A stretch of 64,000 nucleotides of DNA from Formivibrio citricus. Its GTDB lineage: Bacteria > Pseudomonadota > Gammaproteobacteria > Burkholderiales > Chitinibacteraceae. The notes under the pieces are model-generated. The model saw only the letters and a list, made by a program, of their open reading frames with translations. It made no database searches and was not told the DNA's origin. Within the stretch, counting starts at the first letter, position 1; each line of letters begins with the position of its first letter. A program made the translations under genes and the position numbers. The stretch lies in the NCBI RefSeq assembly GCF_900115065.1, contig NZ_FOVE01000011.1:1-64000 (forward strand), read 5' to 3'. Positions 54,953 to 63,589 of this stretch are shown here, one piece after another.

Positions 54953-55029
54953 GGAGTATTTCCGTGTATGCGATGGGTGGTTGGCATTAAACTGCCGCGA
55001 TTTTAACAAAAGCTGTTGTTCCGCGCCCC

Positions 55030-55374
55030 ATGCAATTTACTCCCGCCTTCTTTACGATTCCGCTGTTGATCGCCTCCAACGTTTTCATGACCTTTGCCTG
55101 GTATGGTCACCTCAAGCATGCGCAGAGCAAACCCTGGTTGCTGGCCGCTCTGGCGAGTTGGGGGGTGGCGCTGTTCGAGTATCTGCTGCAAGTACCTGCC
55201 AACCGGATGGGTTTTGGTTCTTTCTCGTTGTCCCAGCTCAAGATCATCCAGGAAGTCATCACGCTGGCCGTGTTCATTCCTTTTGCCGTTTTTTACATGG
55301 ACCAGCCTTTCAAATGGGATTTCCTGTGGGCCGGACTCTGTCTGGTCGGCGCGGTTTATTTCATGTTCCGCTAA
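55030..55374 (+). CDS. DUF486/DMT-like small membrane protein
   Basis: A 114-residue protein with four hydrophobic segments. [11 protein letters not shown] near the start, [22 protein letters not shown] and the [14 protein letters not shown] stretch are the DUF486 signature, a family related in size to small multidrug transporters. No substrate is known. It diverges from the TPR gene and precedes upp by 85 bp. Confidence 0.88.
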   Translation: MQFTPAFFTIPLLIASNVFMTFAWYGHLKHAQSKPWLLAALASWGVALFEYLLQVPANRMGFGSFSLSQLKIIQEVITLAVFIPFAVFYMDQPFKWDFLWAGLCLVGAVYFMFR

Positions 55375-55459
55375 TAAGTCAACGACTTGCCGGAAGCCGC
55401 AATGGCGGCAATTTTCGGCTGGTTTAAACTGTGCGGCGTCCATCTACTCTGGAGCCGCC

Positions 55460-56086
55460 ATGAAAGTTACCGTCGTCAACCATCCCCTCGTGCAGCACAA
55501 GCTTTCCCTGCTGCGCGAAGCCGATGTCAGTACCAACAAATTTCGCATTCTGACGGAAGAGCTTGCCCGGCTTCTGGCCTATGAGGCCACGCGCGATCTG
55601 GAAACCGAGGAAATCACCATCGAAGGCTGGTGCGGCCCGGTCAAAGTGCGCCAGATCAAGGGCAAGAAACTGACTGTCGTGCCGATCCTGCGCGCGGGCT
55701 TGGGCATGCTCAACGGCGTGCTCGATCTGGTTCCGTCGGCCAAGATCAGTGTGGTGGGCCTTGCGCGCAACCACGAAACCCTGCAACCCGAACCGTATTT
55801 CGAAAAATTCGTCGGCCGTCTGGACGAGCGCATCGCCTTGATCATCGATCCGATGCTGGCGACCGGCGGCTCGCTCGCGGCCACCATCGACATGCTCAAG
55901 CGCAACGGCTGCAAGCAGATCAAGGCCATCGTCATGGTGGCTGCGCCGGAAGGCGTGAAGCTGGTGAACGAGCAGCATCCGGATGTCGAAATTGTCGCTG
56001 CCGCGTTGGACAGCCATCTCAATGAGCTCGGATACATCATTCCGGGGCTGGGCGATGCCGGAGACAAAATCTTCGGCACGAAGTAA
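55460..56086 (+). CDS. upp: Uracil phosphoribosyltransferase
   Basis: Upp makes UMP from uracil and PRPP. The 208-residue protein starts [18 protein letters not shown]; the PRPP-binding motif is [16 protein letters not shown] and the uracil site is [16 protein letters not shown] upstream of 55460 supports the start. uraA, the uracil permease gene, follows after 294 bp that are occupied by two copies of the structured repeat. Confidence 0.96.
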   Translation: MKVTVVNHPLVQHKLSLLREADVSTNKFRILTEELARLLAYEATRDLETEEITIEGWCGPVKVRQIKGKKLTVVPILRAGLGMLNGVLDLVPSAKISVVGLARNHETLQPEPYFEKFVGRLDERIALIIDPMLATGGSLAATIDMLKRNGCKQIKAIVMVAAPEGVKLVNEQHPDVEIVAAALDSHLNELGYIIPGLGDAGDKIFGTK

Positions 56087-56130
56087 AACCGGCGCAAACG
56101 GCCTCATGGCTTTGTCGCGCGCTGCTCGAC

Positions 56131-56158
56131 ATCCTCATGGGCAACACGCCCATTCCGG
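56131..56158 (+). repeat. Structured repeat core, copy C (upp-uraA gap)
   Basis: ATCCTC (56131-56136), hairpin ATGGGC/GCCCAT (56137-56142 with 56148-56153), TCCGG (56154-56158). It shares GCTGCTC shortly before ATCCTC with copy D. Outer arms are not clear, so this copy may be truncated by copy B, 50 bp downstream. Confidence 0.6.
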
Positions 56159-56206
56159 TGTCTGTGCTGCGGGCTTCGCGCCCTGAAGTCGTTATCTTAT
56201 ATGCTG

Positions 56207-56328
56207 ATCGGGCGGCTGCGCCTTCGCATCTTGCGGTCGGGCGGTACTCGGAATCCTCATGGACTACATGTCCATTCCGGTCCCTGCGTTCCGGCCTTCC
56301 TCAACCTGCTTTGGCTCGCTCGCCCGAT
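56207..56328 (+). repeat. Structured repeat element, copy B (upp-uraA gap)
   Basis: Outer arms ATCGGGCG/CGCCCGAT (56207-56214 with 56321-56328), 38 nt, ATCCTC (56253-56258), hairpin ATGGAC/GTCCAT (56259-56264 with 56270-56275), TCCGG, 40 nt. Aligned to copy A with a one-base difference in the loop, both the central stem (GAC/GTC versus GTC/GAC) and the outer arms have changed on both sides. Confidence 0.78.
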
Positions 56329-56380
56329 GAGTTTTGAACCCTCTAAACCTGTACGTTTTCAACCGTAAGGGAGTAACTCG

Positions 56381-57625
56381 ATGTTTGCGACCTTGAAACA
56401 AGCCGTCTCCGGCGCGCAGATTCTGTTTGTCGCGTTCGGCGCGCTGGTGCTGGTGCCGCTGTTGACCGGGCTGAACCCGGCCATGGCTTTGCTTGGCGCC
56501 GGGATCGGCACGCTCGTGTTCCAGGCGTGCACCGGCCGTCAGGTGCCGATCTTCCTCGGCTCGTCCTTCGCCTTTATCGCGCCGATCATCTACTGCATGC
56601 AAACCTGGGGGCAGGGCGCGACGCAGTTCGGCCTGTTCGCCGCCGGCTTCATGTACTTCGTTTTTTCCGCGCTGGTTCGCTGGAAAGGCATGGACTTTGT
56701 GCACAAACTGCTGCCGCCGGTGGTGATCGGCCCGATCATCATGATCATCGGCCTGACCGTGGCAACCGCTGCTGCCGGCATGGCGATGGGGCAGGCGGGC
56801 GGCAAGCAGGTCATGGATTACCAGACCTCGATGATTCTGGCCGCCATTTCGCTGGCAACTACCATTGCGGTGGCCATCTACGCCAAGGGCATGTTCCGTC
56901 TGGTGCCGATTCTGGCCGGCGTCGTGGTGGGCTACATTGCCGCGAGCTTTGTCGGCTTCGTCGATTTTGCCAAGGTGGCCGATGCAGCATGGTTCGCCGT
57001 GCCGCATTTCGTCTCGCCGGAAGTAAACTGGTACGCCGCGCTGTTCATGCTGCCGGTGGCAATTGCCCCCGCGATTGAGCACGTCGGCGGCGTGATGGCA
57101 ATCGGCGGCGTGACCGGGACCGACTACACCAAATCACCCGGCCTGCACCGCACGCTGGCCGGCGACGGTCTGGGCGTGTGTATCGCCGGCCTGATCGGCG
57201 GTCCGCCCGTGACCACCTATGCCGAAGTGACCGGCGCGGTCATGATCACCCGCAACTTCAACCCGGTCATCATGACCTGGGCGGCGATCTTTGCCATTGC
57301 CATGGCCTTCTTCGGCAAGTTCAACGCGCTGCTGCAGTCGATTCCGATGCCGGTCATGGGCGGGATCATGGTGCTCCTGTTCGGCACGATTGCCGGCATC
57401 GGCCTCAAGACCATGCTCGACGCCAAGGTCGACCTGATGGAGCCGCGCAATCTGGTAATTGTCGCCGTGGTGCTGACTTGCGGCATCGGCGGCCTGACGC
57501 TCAAGTTCGGCGCATTCGCCCTGACCGGCGTCGGCCTGGTGAGCTTGTTCGCCATCCTGTTGAACCTGATCCTCCCGCAAAAATCGGCGAGCCATGCCGG
57601 GATCGAGGAAGGGCAGGACATCTGA
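56381..57625 (+). CDS. uraA: Uracil permease
   Basis: UraA is a proton-coupled uracil symporter of the nucleobase-ascorbate transporter family. The 414-residue protein has about 14 membrane segments. Typical are FLGSSFAFIAPI, the IAPAIEHVGGVMAI motif with the substrate-binding Glu, and GGPPVTTYAEVTGAVMITRN in the second half. It works with upp in uracil salvage. A stem-loop terminator follows. Confidence 0.94.
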   Translation: MFATLKQAVSGAQILFVAFGALVLVPLLTGLNPAMALLGAGIGTLVFQACTGRQVPIFLGSSFAFIAPIIYCMQTWGQGATQFGLFAAGFMYFVFSALVRWKGMDFVHKLLPPVVIGPIIMIIGLTVATAAAGMAMGQAGGKQVMDYQTSMILAAISLATTIAVAIYAKGMFRLVPILAGVVVGYIAASFVGFVDFAKVADAAWFAVPHFVSPEVNWYAALFMLPVAIAPAIEHVGGVMAIGGVTGTDYTKSPGLHRTLAGDGLGVCIAGLIGGPPVTTYAEVTGAVMITRNFNPVIMTWAAIFAIAMAFFGKFNALLQSIPMPVMGGIMVLLFGTIAGIGLKTMLDAKVDLMEPRNLVIVAVVLTCGIGGLTLKFGAFALTGVGLVSLFAILLNLILPQKSASHAGIEEGQDI

Positions 57626-57641
57626 TTCAGGTGGCTCTCGC

Positions 57642-57678
57642 CAAAGGCGCTACACGGTTGGGCCGTGTAGTGCCTTTG
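57642..57678 (+). terminator. Terminator after uraA
   Basis: A 16-bp stem with one G-T pair (57642-57657 with 57663-57678) and a 5-nt loop, then tgttt. It lies about 48 bp before the glnS start. Confidence 0.75.
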
Positions 57679-57726
57679 TGTTTCCGGTAGAATTCAAACC
57701 TTCAACGCATTCAAGTTCAATAAGCC

Positions 57727-59496
57727 ATGAGCGCCGAAACCCCTGTAGTCAGCAATTTCCTTCGCAACATCATCGATGCCGATCTCGCCGCCAACAAATT
57801 CGCCAGCCGTCGCTGGGGGGGCGGGCCGGGCGATGCCGCCAGCCATGCGGCCGGCGTGGCCGATCCGGCCAAGATTCGCACCCGCTTTCCGCCGGAGCCC
57901 AATGGTTACCTGCACGTAGGCCATGCCAAGTCGATCTGCCTGAATTTCGGGCTGGCGCGCGATTACGATGGCGTCTGCCACATGCGCTTCGACGATACGA
58001 ACCCGGAAAAGGAAGACCAGGAATACGTCGATTCGATCCTGGATGCGATCCAGTGGCTGGGTTTCGGTTGGGACAAGTTCGGTCAGAGCCATCTCTACCA
58101 TGCCAGCGATTATTTCGGCTTCATGTTCCGCGCGGCGGAATATCTGATCGAAGCCGGCCATGCCTATGTCGACCAGCAGACCGCCGAGGAAATGCGAGTC
58201 AACCGCGGCGATTTCACCACGCCCGGCAAGGACAGCCCGTTCCGCAACCGCCCGGCGGCCGAATCGCTGGCCTTGTTCCATGAAATGCGCGATGGCAAGC
58301 ATCCGGACGGCAGCATGGTGGTGCGCGCGAAGATCGACATGGCTTCGCCGAACATCAACATGCGCGATCCGGCGATCTACCGCATCCGCCATGCCGAGCA
58401 TCACCGTACCGGCAACCAGTGGTGCGTGTATCCGATGTACACCTTCGCTCATCCGATCGAGGATGCGCTGGAGCAGATCACGCATTCGATCTGTACGCTG
58501 GAATTCGAAGATCAGCGCCCGTTCTACGACTGGCTGCTGGCGCGTCTGGCCGAAGGCGGCCTGCTGGCTGATCCGCTGCCGCACCAGTACGAATTCGCAC
58601 GTCTGAACCTGACCTACGTGATCACCAGCAAGCGCAAGCTGATGCAGCTCGTCAACGAAAAATACGTCGAAGGCTGGGACGACCCGCGCATGCCGACCAT
58701 CGTGGGTCTGCGTCGCCGTGGTTTCACACCGGAAGCGATCCAGTTGTTCTGCGAGCGCATCGGCGTGACCAAGTCCGATACCTGGATCGACTACTCGGTC
58801 CTGGAAGGCGCACTGCGCGACGATCTCGAAGAAAAGGCGGCGCGTGCCATGGTGGTGCTCGATCCGCTCAAGCTGAAGCTCACCAACTGGGATACGCTGT
58901 TCGGCGCCAATCATGCCGAGCCGTGTTCGGCGCCGGTGCATCCGCATCACGAGGAGATGGGCAAGCGCGAATTCAACCTGACCCGCGAGGTCTGGATCGA
59001 GCGCGAGGATTTTCAGGAAGTGCCGGAAAAGGGCTTCCGCCGTTTGTTCCCGGACAACATGGCGCGCCTGAAATACGGCTACGTGATCAAGTGTACCGGT
59101 TGCGAGAAGGATGCCGAAGGCAATGTGACCGCCGTATTGGCCGAGATCGTTCCCGATACCAAGAGCGGCACACCGGGCGCGGATAGCGTCAAGGTCAAGG
59201 GCGTGATTACCTGGGTGTCCGCCTCGGAAGGGCTGAGCGCCGAAGTGCGCCTCTACGACCGCCTGTTTACCGAAGCGCAGCCCGATGCGGGCGGACGGAA
59301 TTTCCTGGAGGTTCTGAATCCGGACAGCAAGCGGGTGGTCACGGCGTATGTTGAGCCGGGGCTGGCGCAAACGACCGCCGGTACCAGTTTCCAGTTCGAG
59401 CGCCACGGCTATTTCGTTGCCGACCGCAAGGAGTGCGGCGCAGACAGACTGGTTTTCAACCGAACGGTGACGTTGAAAGACAGTTGGGGCAAGTAA
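57727..59496 (+). CDS. glnS: Glutaminyl-tRNA synthetase
   Basis: GlnRS charges tRNA-Gln directly. The class I motifs are PNGYLHVGHAKS (HVGH at 63-66) and VITSKRKL (the KMSKS variant). The anticodon-binding beta barrels fill the C-terminal third. Its 589 residues exceed E. coli GlnRS by ~35, mainly a Gly/Ala-rich insertion of about 20 residues (~30-50) just before RTRFPPEPNG, which is usual in betaproteobacteria. Presence of GlnRS implies that Gln-tRNA need not depend on the GatCAB amidation route. Confidence 0.96.
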   Translation: MSAETPVVSNFLRNIIDADLAANKFASRRWGGGPGDAASHAAGVADPAKIRTRFPPEPNGYLHVGHAKSICLNFGLARDYDGVCHMRFDDTNPEKEDQEYVDSILDAIQWLGFGWDKFGQSHLYHASDYFGFMFRAAEYLIEAGHAYVDQQTAEEMRVNRGDFTTPGKDSPFRNRPAAESLALFHEMRDGKHPDGSMVVRAKIDMASPNINMRDPAIYRIRHAEHHRTGNQWCVYPMYTFAHPIEDALEQITHSICTLEFEDQRPFYDWLLARLAEGGLLADPLPHQYEFARLNLTYVITSKRKLMQLVNEKYVEGWDDPRMPTIVGLRRRGFTPEAIQLFCERIGVTKSDTWIDYSVLEGALRDDLEEKAARAMVVLDPLKLKLTNWDTLFGANHAEPCSAPVHPHHEEMGKREFNLTREVWIEREDFQEVPEKGFRRLFPDNMARLKYGYVIKCTGCEKDAEGNVTAVLAEIVPDTKSGTPGADSVKVKGVITWVSASEGLSAEVRLYDRLFTEAQPDAGGRNFLEVLNPDSKRVVTAYVEPGLAQTTAGTSFQFERHGYFVADRKECGADRLVFNRTVTLKDSWGK

Positions 59497-59499
59497 ACA

Positions 59500-59522
59500 A
59501 AGGGGCGGCTAGACCGCCCCTT
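59500..59522 (+). terminator. Hairpin after glnS
   Basis: A 9-bp GC-rich stem (59500-59508 with 59514-59522) and 5-nt loop, three bases after the stop. The T-tract is short, so its strength is uncertain. Confidence 0.6.
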
Positions 59523-59648
59523 GTCATGTCTGCCAGGGCGTCAGTTCGGGAACGATTTAACGCTATAAAAAAAGCATTTCCGAGGGGGCTGCGAGGAGGG
59601 GCGCAGGGGTTATTCTTCAAGACTACGTCATGCAGGCAGGAGCGATAC

Positions 59649-61199
59649 ATGCTGGACAACATGAAGATCGGGACCCGTTTGATTCTTGGTTCGGGGTTGG
59701 TACTGGTTCTTATCTCGGCGGTATCCGTTTACGCCATCCTGAATGTTCCCCCGGAAAAAGGCCAGATGACCCTGTTCATCCTGCTGGCTGTTGTCGCGGC
59801 GGTTTCCTCCGCGATTGCCTGGTTCCTGACCCGCGGCATTATCCGCCCGCTCAACGATGCCTTGCATGTCGCCGAAGCGATCGCCATCGGCAACCTGAAC
59901 GTGGATGTCGAAATCACGAGCAAGGATGAAATCGGACAACTGCTGGGCGGCATGCAGCAGATGATCCTCAAGCTGCGTGGCGTGATTGCCAACGTGAAGA
60001 TCGTCGCAGACAACGTGGCCACCGGCAGCCACCAGCTTTCCTCAGCATCCGAGCAACTCAGCAAGGGCTCGGAAAATCTTTCGAATCAGGTCGAACAAAT
60101 TGTCACAGCCATGAACGAGGTGTCGCAGGCGGTGACCGATGTAGCCAAGAGCGCGGCCAACACGACTGCCGCGAGCGAAAAAGTTCTGGACGCAGCCGTA
60201 CATGGTCGCGATACGGTCGATACCACGGCAGCGGACATGGAGCGGATTGCCCAAGCCATCCAGGAAGCGGCCAACACGATTGGCGAACTGGGCAAGAATT
60301 CGGCCCAGATCGGTCAGATTGTCAACGTCATCAACGATATTGCCGGACAAACCAACCTTCTGGCGCTTAACGCCGCTATTGAAGCCGCGCGCGCCGGCGA
60401 GCAGGGCCGCGGCTTTGCCGTGGTGGCCGATGAAGTGCGCAGCCTAGCCGAACGCACCAGCCAGTCGACCAAGGACATTGCCCAGAAAGTACAGGGTATC
60501 CAGCAGGCTGCGGAAGGTTCGGTCGGCGCCATCCAGCGCGGCAGCCAGGAAGTCGGCAAGGGTGTCGGCCTGGCCAAAGAGGCCAGAGAGTCGCTCGACA
60601 TCATCGTTACGGCCTCGGGGCAGGCTGAAGACATGGTGCAATGCATTGCTTCGGCTACCGAGGAACAGTCGGTCGCAGTGGGTGAGGTTACGCACAGTCT
60701 CGCGAATATCGCCGACATTACCAACCAGTCGGTCGAATCCACGCTGAAGATCAAGCAATCGGCGAGTGACTTGGCCAAGCAAGCATCCGATCTGCGCAGC
60801 ATGATCTCGTTCTTCAAGGGCACCACGGCCGAAGCTGAAGCGCTGGTGAAGCGCGCGATTGCCCATATCAAGCAGCATGGCCGCCAGAAGGCATTCGCCG
60901 ATCTCAGCGACAAGAACGGCGAATTCGTGAACCGCGATCTGTTCGTGTTTGTCTACGACATGACCGGCAAGTGTCTGGCACATGGCCGCAATGCGGAAAA
61001 GATTGGCGAGAACATGATGGGATCGAAGGACCCGGACGGGAAGTTGTTCGTGAAAGAGCGGATCGATATTGCAAAGACCAAGGGCAGCGGCTGGCAGTAC
61101 TACAAGTCCATTGATCCGGTCACCAAAAAACATGAAAACAAGACCGCTTACATCGAAGTGTTCGAGGACGTGATCGTTGCCTCCGGCGCTTACAAGTAA
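59649..61199 (+). CDS. Methyl-accepting chemotaxis protein with C-terminal Cache-like domain
   Basis: A 516-residue chemoreceptor. Two membrane helices (~8-29 and ~39-60) are joined by only about ten residues, so there is no periplasmic sensor. A HAMP domain (~61-113) follows, then the signalling domain with DIAGQTNLLALNAAIEAARA and GRGFAVVADEVRSLAERTSQ. After residue ~395 comes a domain with FVNRDLFVFVYDMTGKCLAHG and GWQYYKSIDPVTKK, which resembles a single Cache (Cache_2) domain, here at the cytoplasmic C-terminus. AGGAG upstream of 59649 fixes the start. The ligand is unknown; no che genes are near. Confidence 0.9.
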   Translation: MLDNMKIGTRLILGSGLVLVLISAVSVYAILNVPPEKGQMTLFILLAVVAAVSSAIAWFLTRGIIRPLNDALHVAEAIAIGNLNVDVEITSKDEIGQLLGGMQQMILKLRGVIANVKIVADNVATGSHQLSSASEQLSKGSENLSNQVEQIVTAMNEVSQAVTDVAKSAANTTAASEKVLDAAVHGRDTVDTTAADMERIAQAIQEAANTIGELGKNSAQIGQIVNVINDIAGQTNLLALNAAIEAARAGEQGRGFAVVADEVRSLAERTSQSTKDIAQKVQGIQQAAEGSVGAIQRGSQEVGKGVGLAKEARESLDIIVTASGQAEDMVQCIASATEEQSVAVGEVTHSLANIADITNQSVESTLKIKQSASDLAKQASDLRSMISFFKGTTAEAEALVKRAIAHIKQHGRQKAFADLSDKNGEFVNRDLFVFVYDMTGKCLAHGRNAEKIGENMMGSKDPDGKLFVKERIDIAKTKGSGWQYYKSIDPVTKKHENKTAYIEVFEDVIVASGAYK

Positions 61200-61222
61200 T
61201 CCTTCTGTTTTTTGCATGGGTG

Positions 61223-61249
61223 GACACCGGCTGCGGCCGGTGTCTTTTT
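61223..61249 (+). terminator. Terminator after the chemoreceptor gene
   Basis: A 9-bp stem GACACCGGC/GCCGGTGTC (61223-61231 with 61236-61244), 4-nt loop and five T's. Confidence 0.9.
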
Positions 61250-61320
61250 GTTTGGGGTGCTGATTGCGCGGACTCGGGTAAAATAGCCCCGCACATCAGT
61301 TTTTTCCGGATTGAATCCCC

Positions 61321-62151
61321 ATGACCAAAACCTACGAAGTCCGCCCCGGCCAGTCCGTCGAGTTGCTCAAGGAACTGCATATCCTGACCCGCGACGGGAA
61401 GATGAACCAGGACAGCCGGCGCAAGCTCAAGCAGGTTTACCATCTGTTCCAGTTCATCGAGCCGTTGCTGAAAGAAGCTCAGCAGGATTCGCCGCAAGTG
61501 AGCCTGGTGGATCATGGCGCCGGCAAGTCCTACCTGGGCTTCATTCTCTACGACCTGTTTTTCAGGGAGCATGCGCCGCAAGGGCGCATCTGGGGCATCG
61601 AAACCCGTGACGAGCTGGTAAAGCATTCGCGGGAGCTCGCTGCACGGCTGGGGTTCGGCGGGATGTCCTTCCTTAATTTGTCGGTGGCGGATTCGATCGT
61701 CTCCAAAGAACTTCCGGAAAATATCGACATCGTGACCGCCTTGCATGCCTGCGATACCGCAACCGACGATGCGATCCGCTTTGCCCTGAAAAAACAGGCG
61801 CGTTTCATCGTGCTGGTTCCGTGTTGCCAGGCTGAAGTGGCCGCTGCGTTGCGCAAGAACAAGAACCGCTCGCTCAAATCCCCGTTGTCCGAATTGTGGC
61901 GGCATCCGATCCACACCCGCGAGTTCGGCAGCCACCTCACCAATGTCCTGCGCTGCCTGCAACTCGAAGCGCATGGCTACCAGCTCAACGTGACCGAGCT
62001 CGTGGGCTGGGAGCATTCGATGAAAAACGAGTTGATCATCGCTACCCGCAAGAACCCGCCCAGCCTGCGCGCGGCAGCTCGCCTGACCGAAATACTGGAA
62101 ACGACTGGACTGGAAGAACTTTCCGAGCGCTTTTTTGTTTCCGAAGCTTGA
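61321..62151 (+). CDS. SAM-dependent methyltransferase (Methyltransf_32-like)
   Basis: A 276-residue protein. The Rossmann SAM motif is VSLVDHGAGKSYLGFILYD. ALHACDTATDDAI and VLVPCCQAEVAAAL, with a Cys pair, match the family of the eukaryotic METTL25/RRNAD1 group. The substrate, possibly RNA or protein, is unknown. It is flanked by its own terminator upstream and a convergent gene downstream. Confidence 0.8.
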   Translation: MTKTYEVRPGQSVELLKELHILTRDGKMNQDSRRKLKQVYHLFQFIEPLLKEAQQDSPQVSLVDHGAGKSYLGFILYDLFFREHAPQGRIWGIETRDELVKHSRELAARLGFGGMSFLNLSVADSIVSKELPENIDIVTALHACDTATDDAIRFALKKQARFIVLVPCCQAEVAAALRKNKNRSLKSPLSELWRHPIHTREFGSHLTNVLRCLQLEAHGYQLNVTELVGWEHSMKNELIIATRKNPPSLRAAARLTEILETTGLEELSERFFVSEA

Positions 62152-62182
62152 CGGAGAGGGCTGCCACAGTGAGGTGTGAAAA

Positions 62183-63589
62183 TCAGCGCACGCTCACTGT
62201 GGCCCGTTTCCAGACCGGGTTTTGCCAGCGATAGAACGCAGAAAGCGCATCGGGTCTGCTGGACCAGCGCTCGACCTGGAAATTGTCCATGTTCATGATC
62301 TCGAAGCTGCGCTTGTAGCGCCCCTCATTGCGGGATTCGCGAACGGTGAGCATTTGCTTTCCGCCCGGAATCCAGCCGGCGAATTCGATGTAACCGATAT
62401 CCGGGTTGTTGGCCGCCGGTGGAATCACATCAACGGCCCAGCCTTTTTCTCCTTTGCGAAACAGCCACAACTCCCGCCAGGTATCCAGCGTTTGTACCGA
62501 GAGGGTGACGGCATTGTGTTGCGGATTGACCGCTGCCGACGCCGTCCAGACAACCCCATAGGTACAACGTTCAAAAGCCGGTTGTTTTTGTTTGGCTTCA
62601 ATCAGTTGCACGCACGTCTCGCCGGGCTGGCCGGGGCGGGTGGAGATCGTCAGAGGCGAACCGGTGCGAGGGATGTCGCCTGCGGCCCAGCGTGTTGCGC
62701 CAACACGGACGGCTGCATCGCTGTAGGTATTGGCATCGTCCTCGGTCAGTTCCTTCTTGTTGATCGCAGCCAGACTTTGCAGGGCGCGCTCGCCGCTGGC
62801 TTGTGCATTTTCTCCCCGGCGTGCCTGCTGGAACGCGATGGAGGAAAACACGCCGGCACGACGCATCTGGACGCGGTTCTTGATGTGCTCGGGCAGCTTC
62901 CCGGTGTCCACCTTGTCCAGCACTTCCGCACGCCAACCGTCCAGGCTTGCGCGAGCCGTCGGCGTGAGATCCGGGCTGACGCATTCGTGGCGCGTCAGGG
63001 CCAGCGCCGCGCGGGCGCGTTGCAGCGGGGTGGATTGCGGCAGCGCCAGTACGCGACGGAAAGCTTCGCCGTTGTAGCAGATTTGCACACGACCTTCGCG
63101 CTCGAAACTGACCATGCCCACGCCATAATTGGCCGCAACCTCCAGATGGGCTGCCGTGGTGGCATCGCCCATCTTGCCCCGGCTGACCGAAGCGCGCTGT
63201 GCGAGCCGGTCCGCCATAGTGCCGAGTGCATCGAAAACTTCCGGTCCGATGGCGTCTGCCGGAGCGGCCTTGAGAAATGCGGCCGCATGGCCGATACCCA
63301 GTGCTTCCTGTCCCGGTGTGTCGCGCACGAACTGGATTACGGCGAGTAGTTGTTGTGCATCGGCGGGCGTCATGGCGTAGTCGCGGACCTGATTGCTGCG
63401 GATGTAGCCGCCGCGTTCGCGGCGATGATCCCAGACTTGCAGGTAATCGCCTTTTGCACCACGAATTTCCAGGCTGTCTCCTTGCCAGAGAACGGCTTGC
63501 TGCTGGGCGGTGTCACGCGGCGCCGCGCGGAGTGCAACATGATTCTGGGTAACGATGGCCAGCGAGGCCAGGGTGGCAACGGCTAACAT
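62183..63589 (-). CDS. Exported protein with N-terminal SH3-like domain, function unknown
   Basis: A 468-residue protein. The N-terminus looks like a short signal (MLAVATLASLAIVTQ), then a bacterial SH3-like domain at ~17-70 with ALRAAPRDTAQQQAVLWQGD and YIRSNQVRDY. The remaining ~390 residues are a helical middle and a beta-rich end that I do not recognise; two Cys (in CVQLIEA and ERCTYG) could form a disulfide. Its ATG overlaps the stop of the SPFH gene by one base (TAATG), so the two are coupled. Confidence 0.75.
   Translation of the reverse strand: MLAVATLASLAIVTQNHVALRAAPRDTAQQQAVLWQGDSLEIRGAKGDYLQVWDHRRERGGYIRSNQVRDYAMTPADAQQLLAVIQFVRDTPGQEALGIGHAAAFLKAAPADAIGPEVFDALGTMADRLAQRASVSRGKMGDATTAAHLEVAANYGVGMVSFEREGRVQICYNGEAFRRVLALPQSTPLQRARAALALTRHECVSPDLTPTARASLDGWRAEVLDKVDTGKLPEHIKNRVQMRRAGVFSSIAFQQARRGENAQASGERALQSLAAINKKELTEDDANTYSDAAVRVGATRWAAGDIPRTGSPLTISTRPGQPGETCVQLIEAKQKQPAFERCTYGVVWTASAAVNPQHNAVTLSVQTLDTWRELWLFRKGEKGWAVDVIPPAANNPDIGYIEFAGWIPGGKQMLTVRESRNEGRYKRSFEIMNMDNFQVERWSSRPDALSAFYRWQNPVWKRATVSVR

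Noticed and set aside
56087..56380. Possible riboswitch or PyrR-type attenuator between upp and uraA
   Set aside because: The hairpins there are explained by repeat copies B and C, which also occur next to unrelated genes. There is no antiterminator-terminator pair.
57694..59406. 570-codon minus-strand frame opposite glnS
   Set aside because: It covers glnS exactly in antisense and shows no domain.
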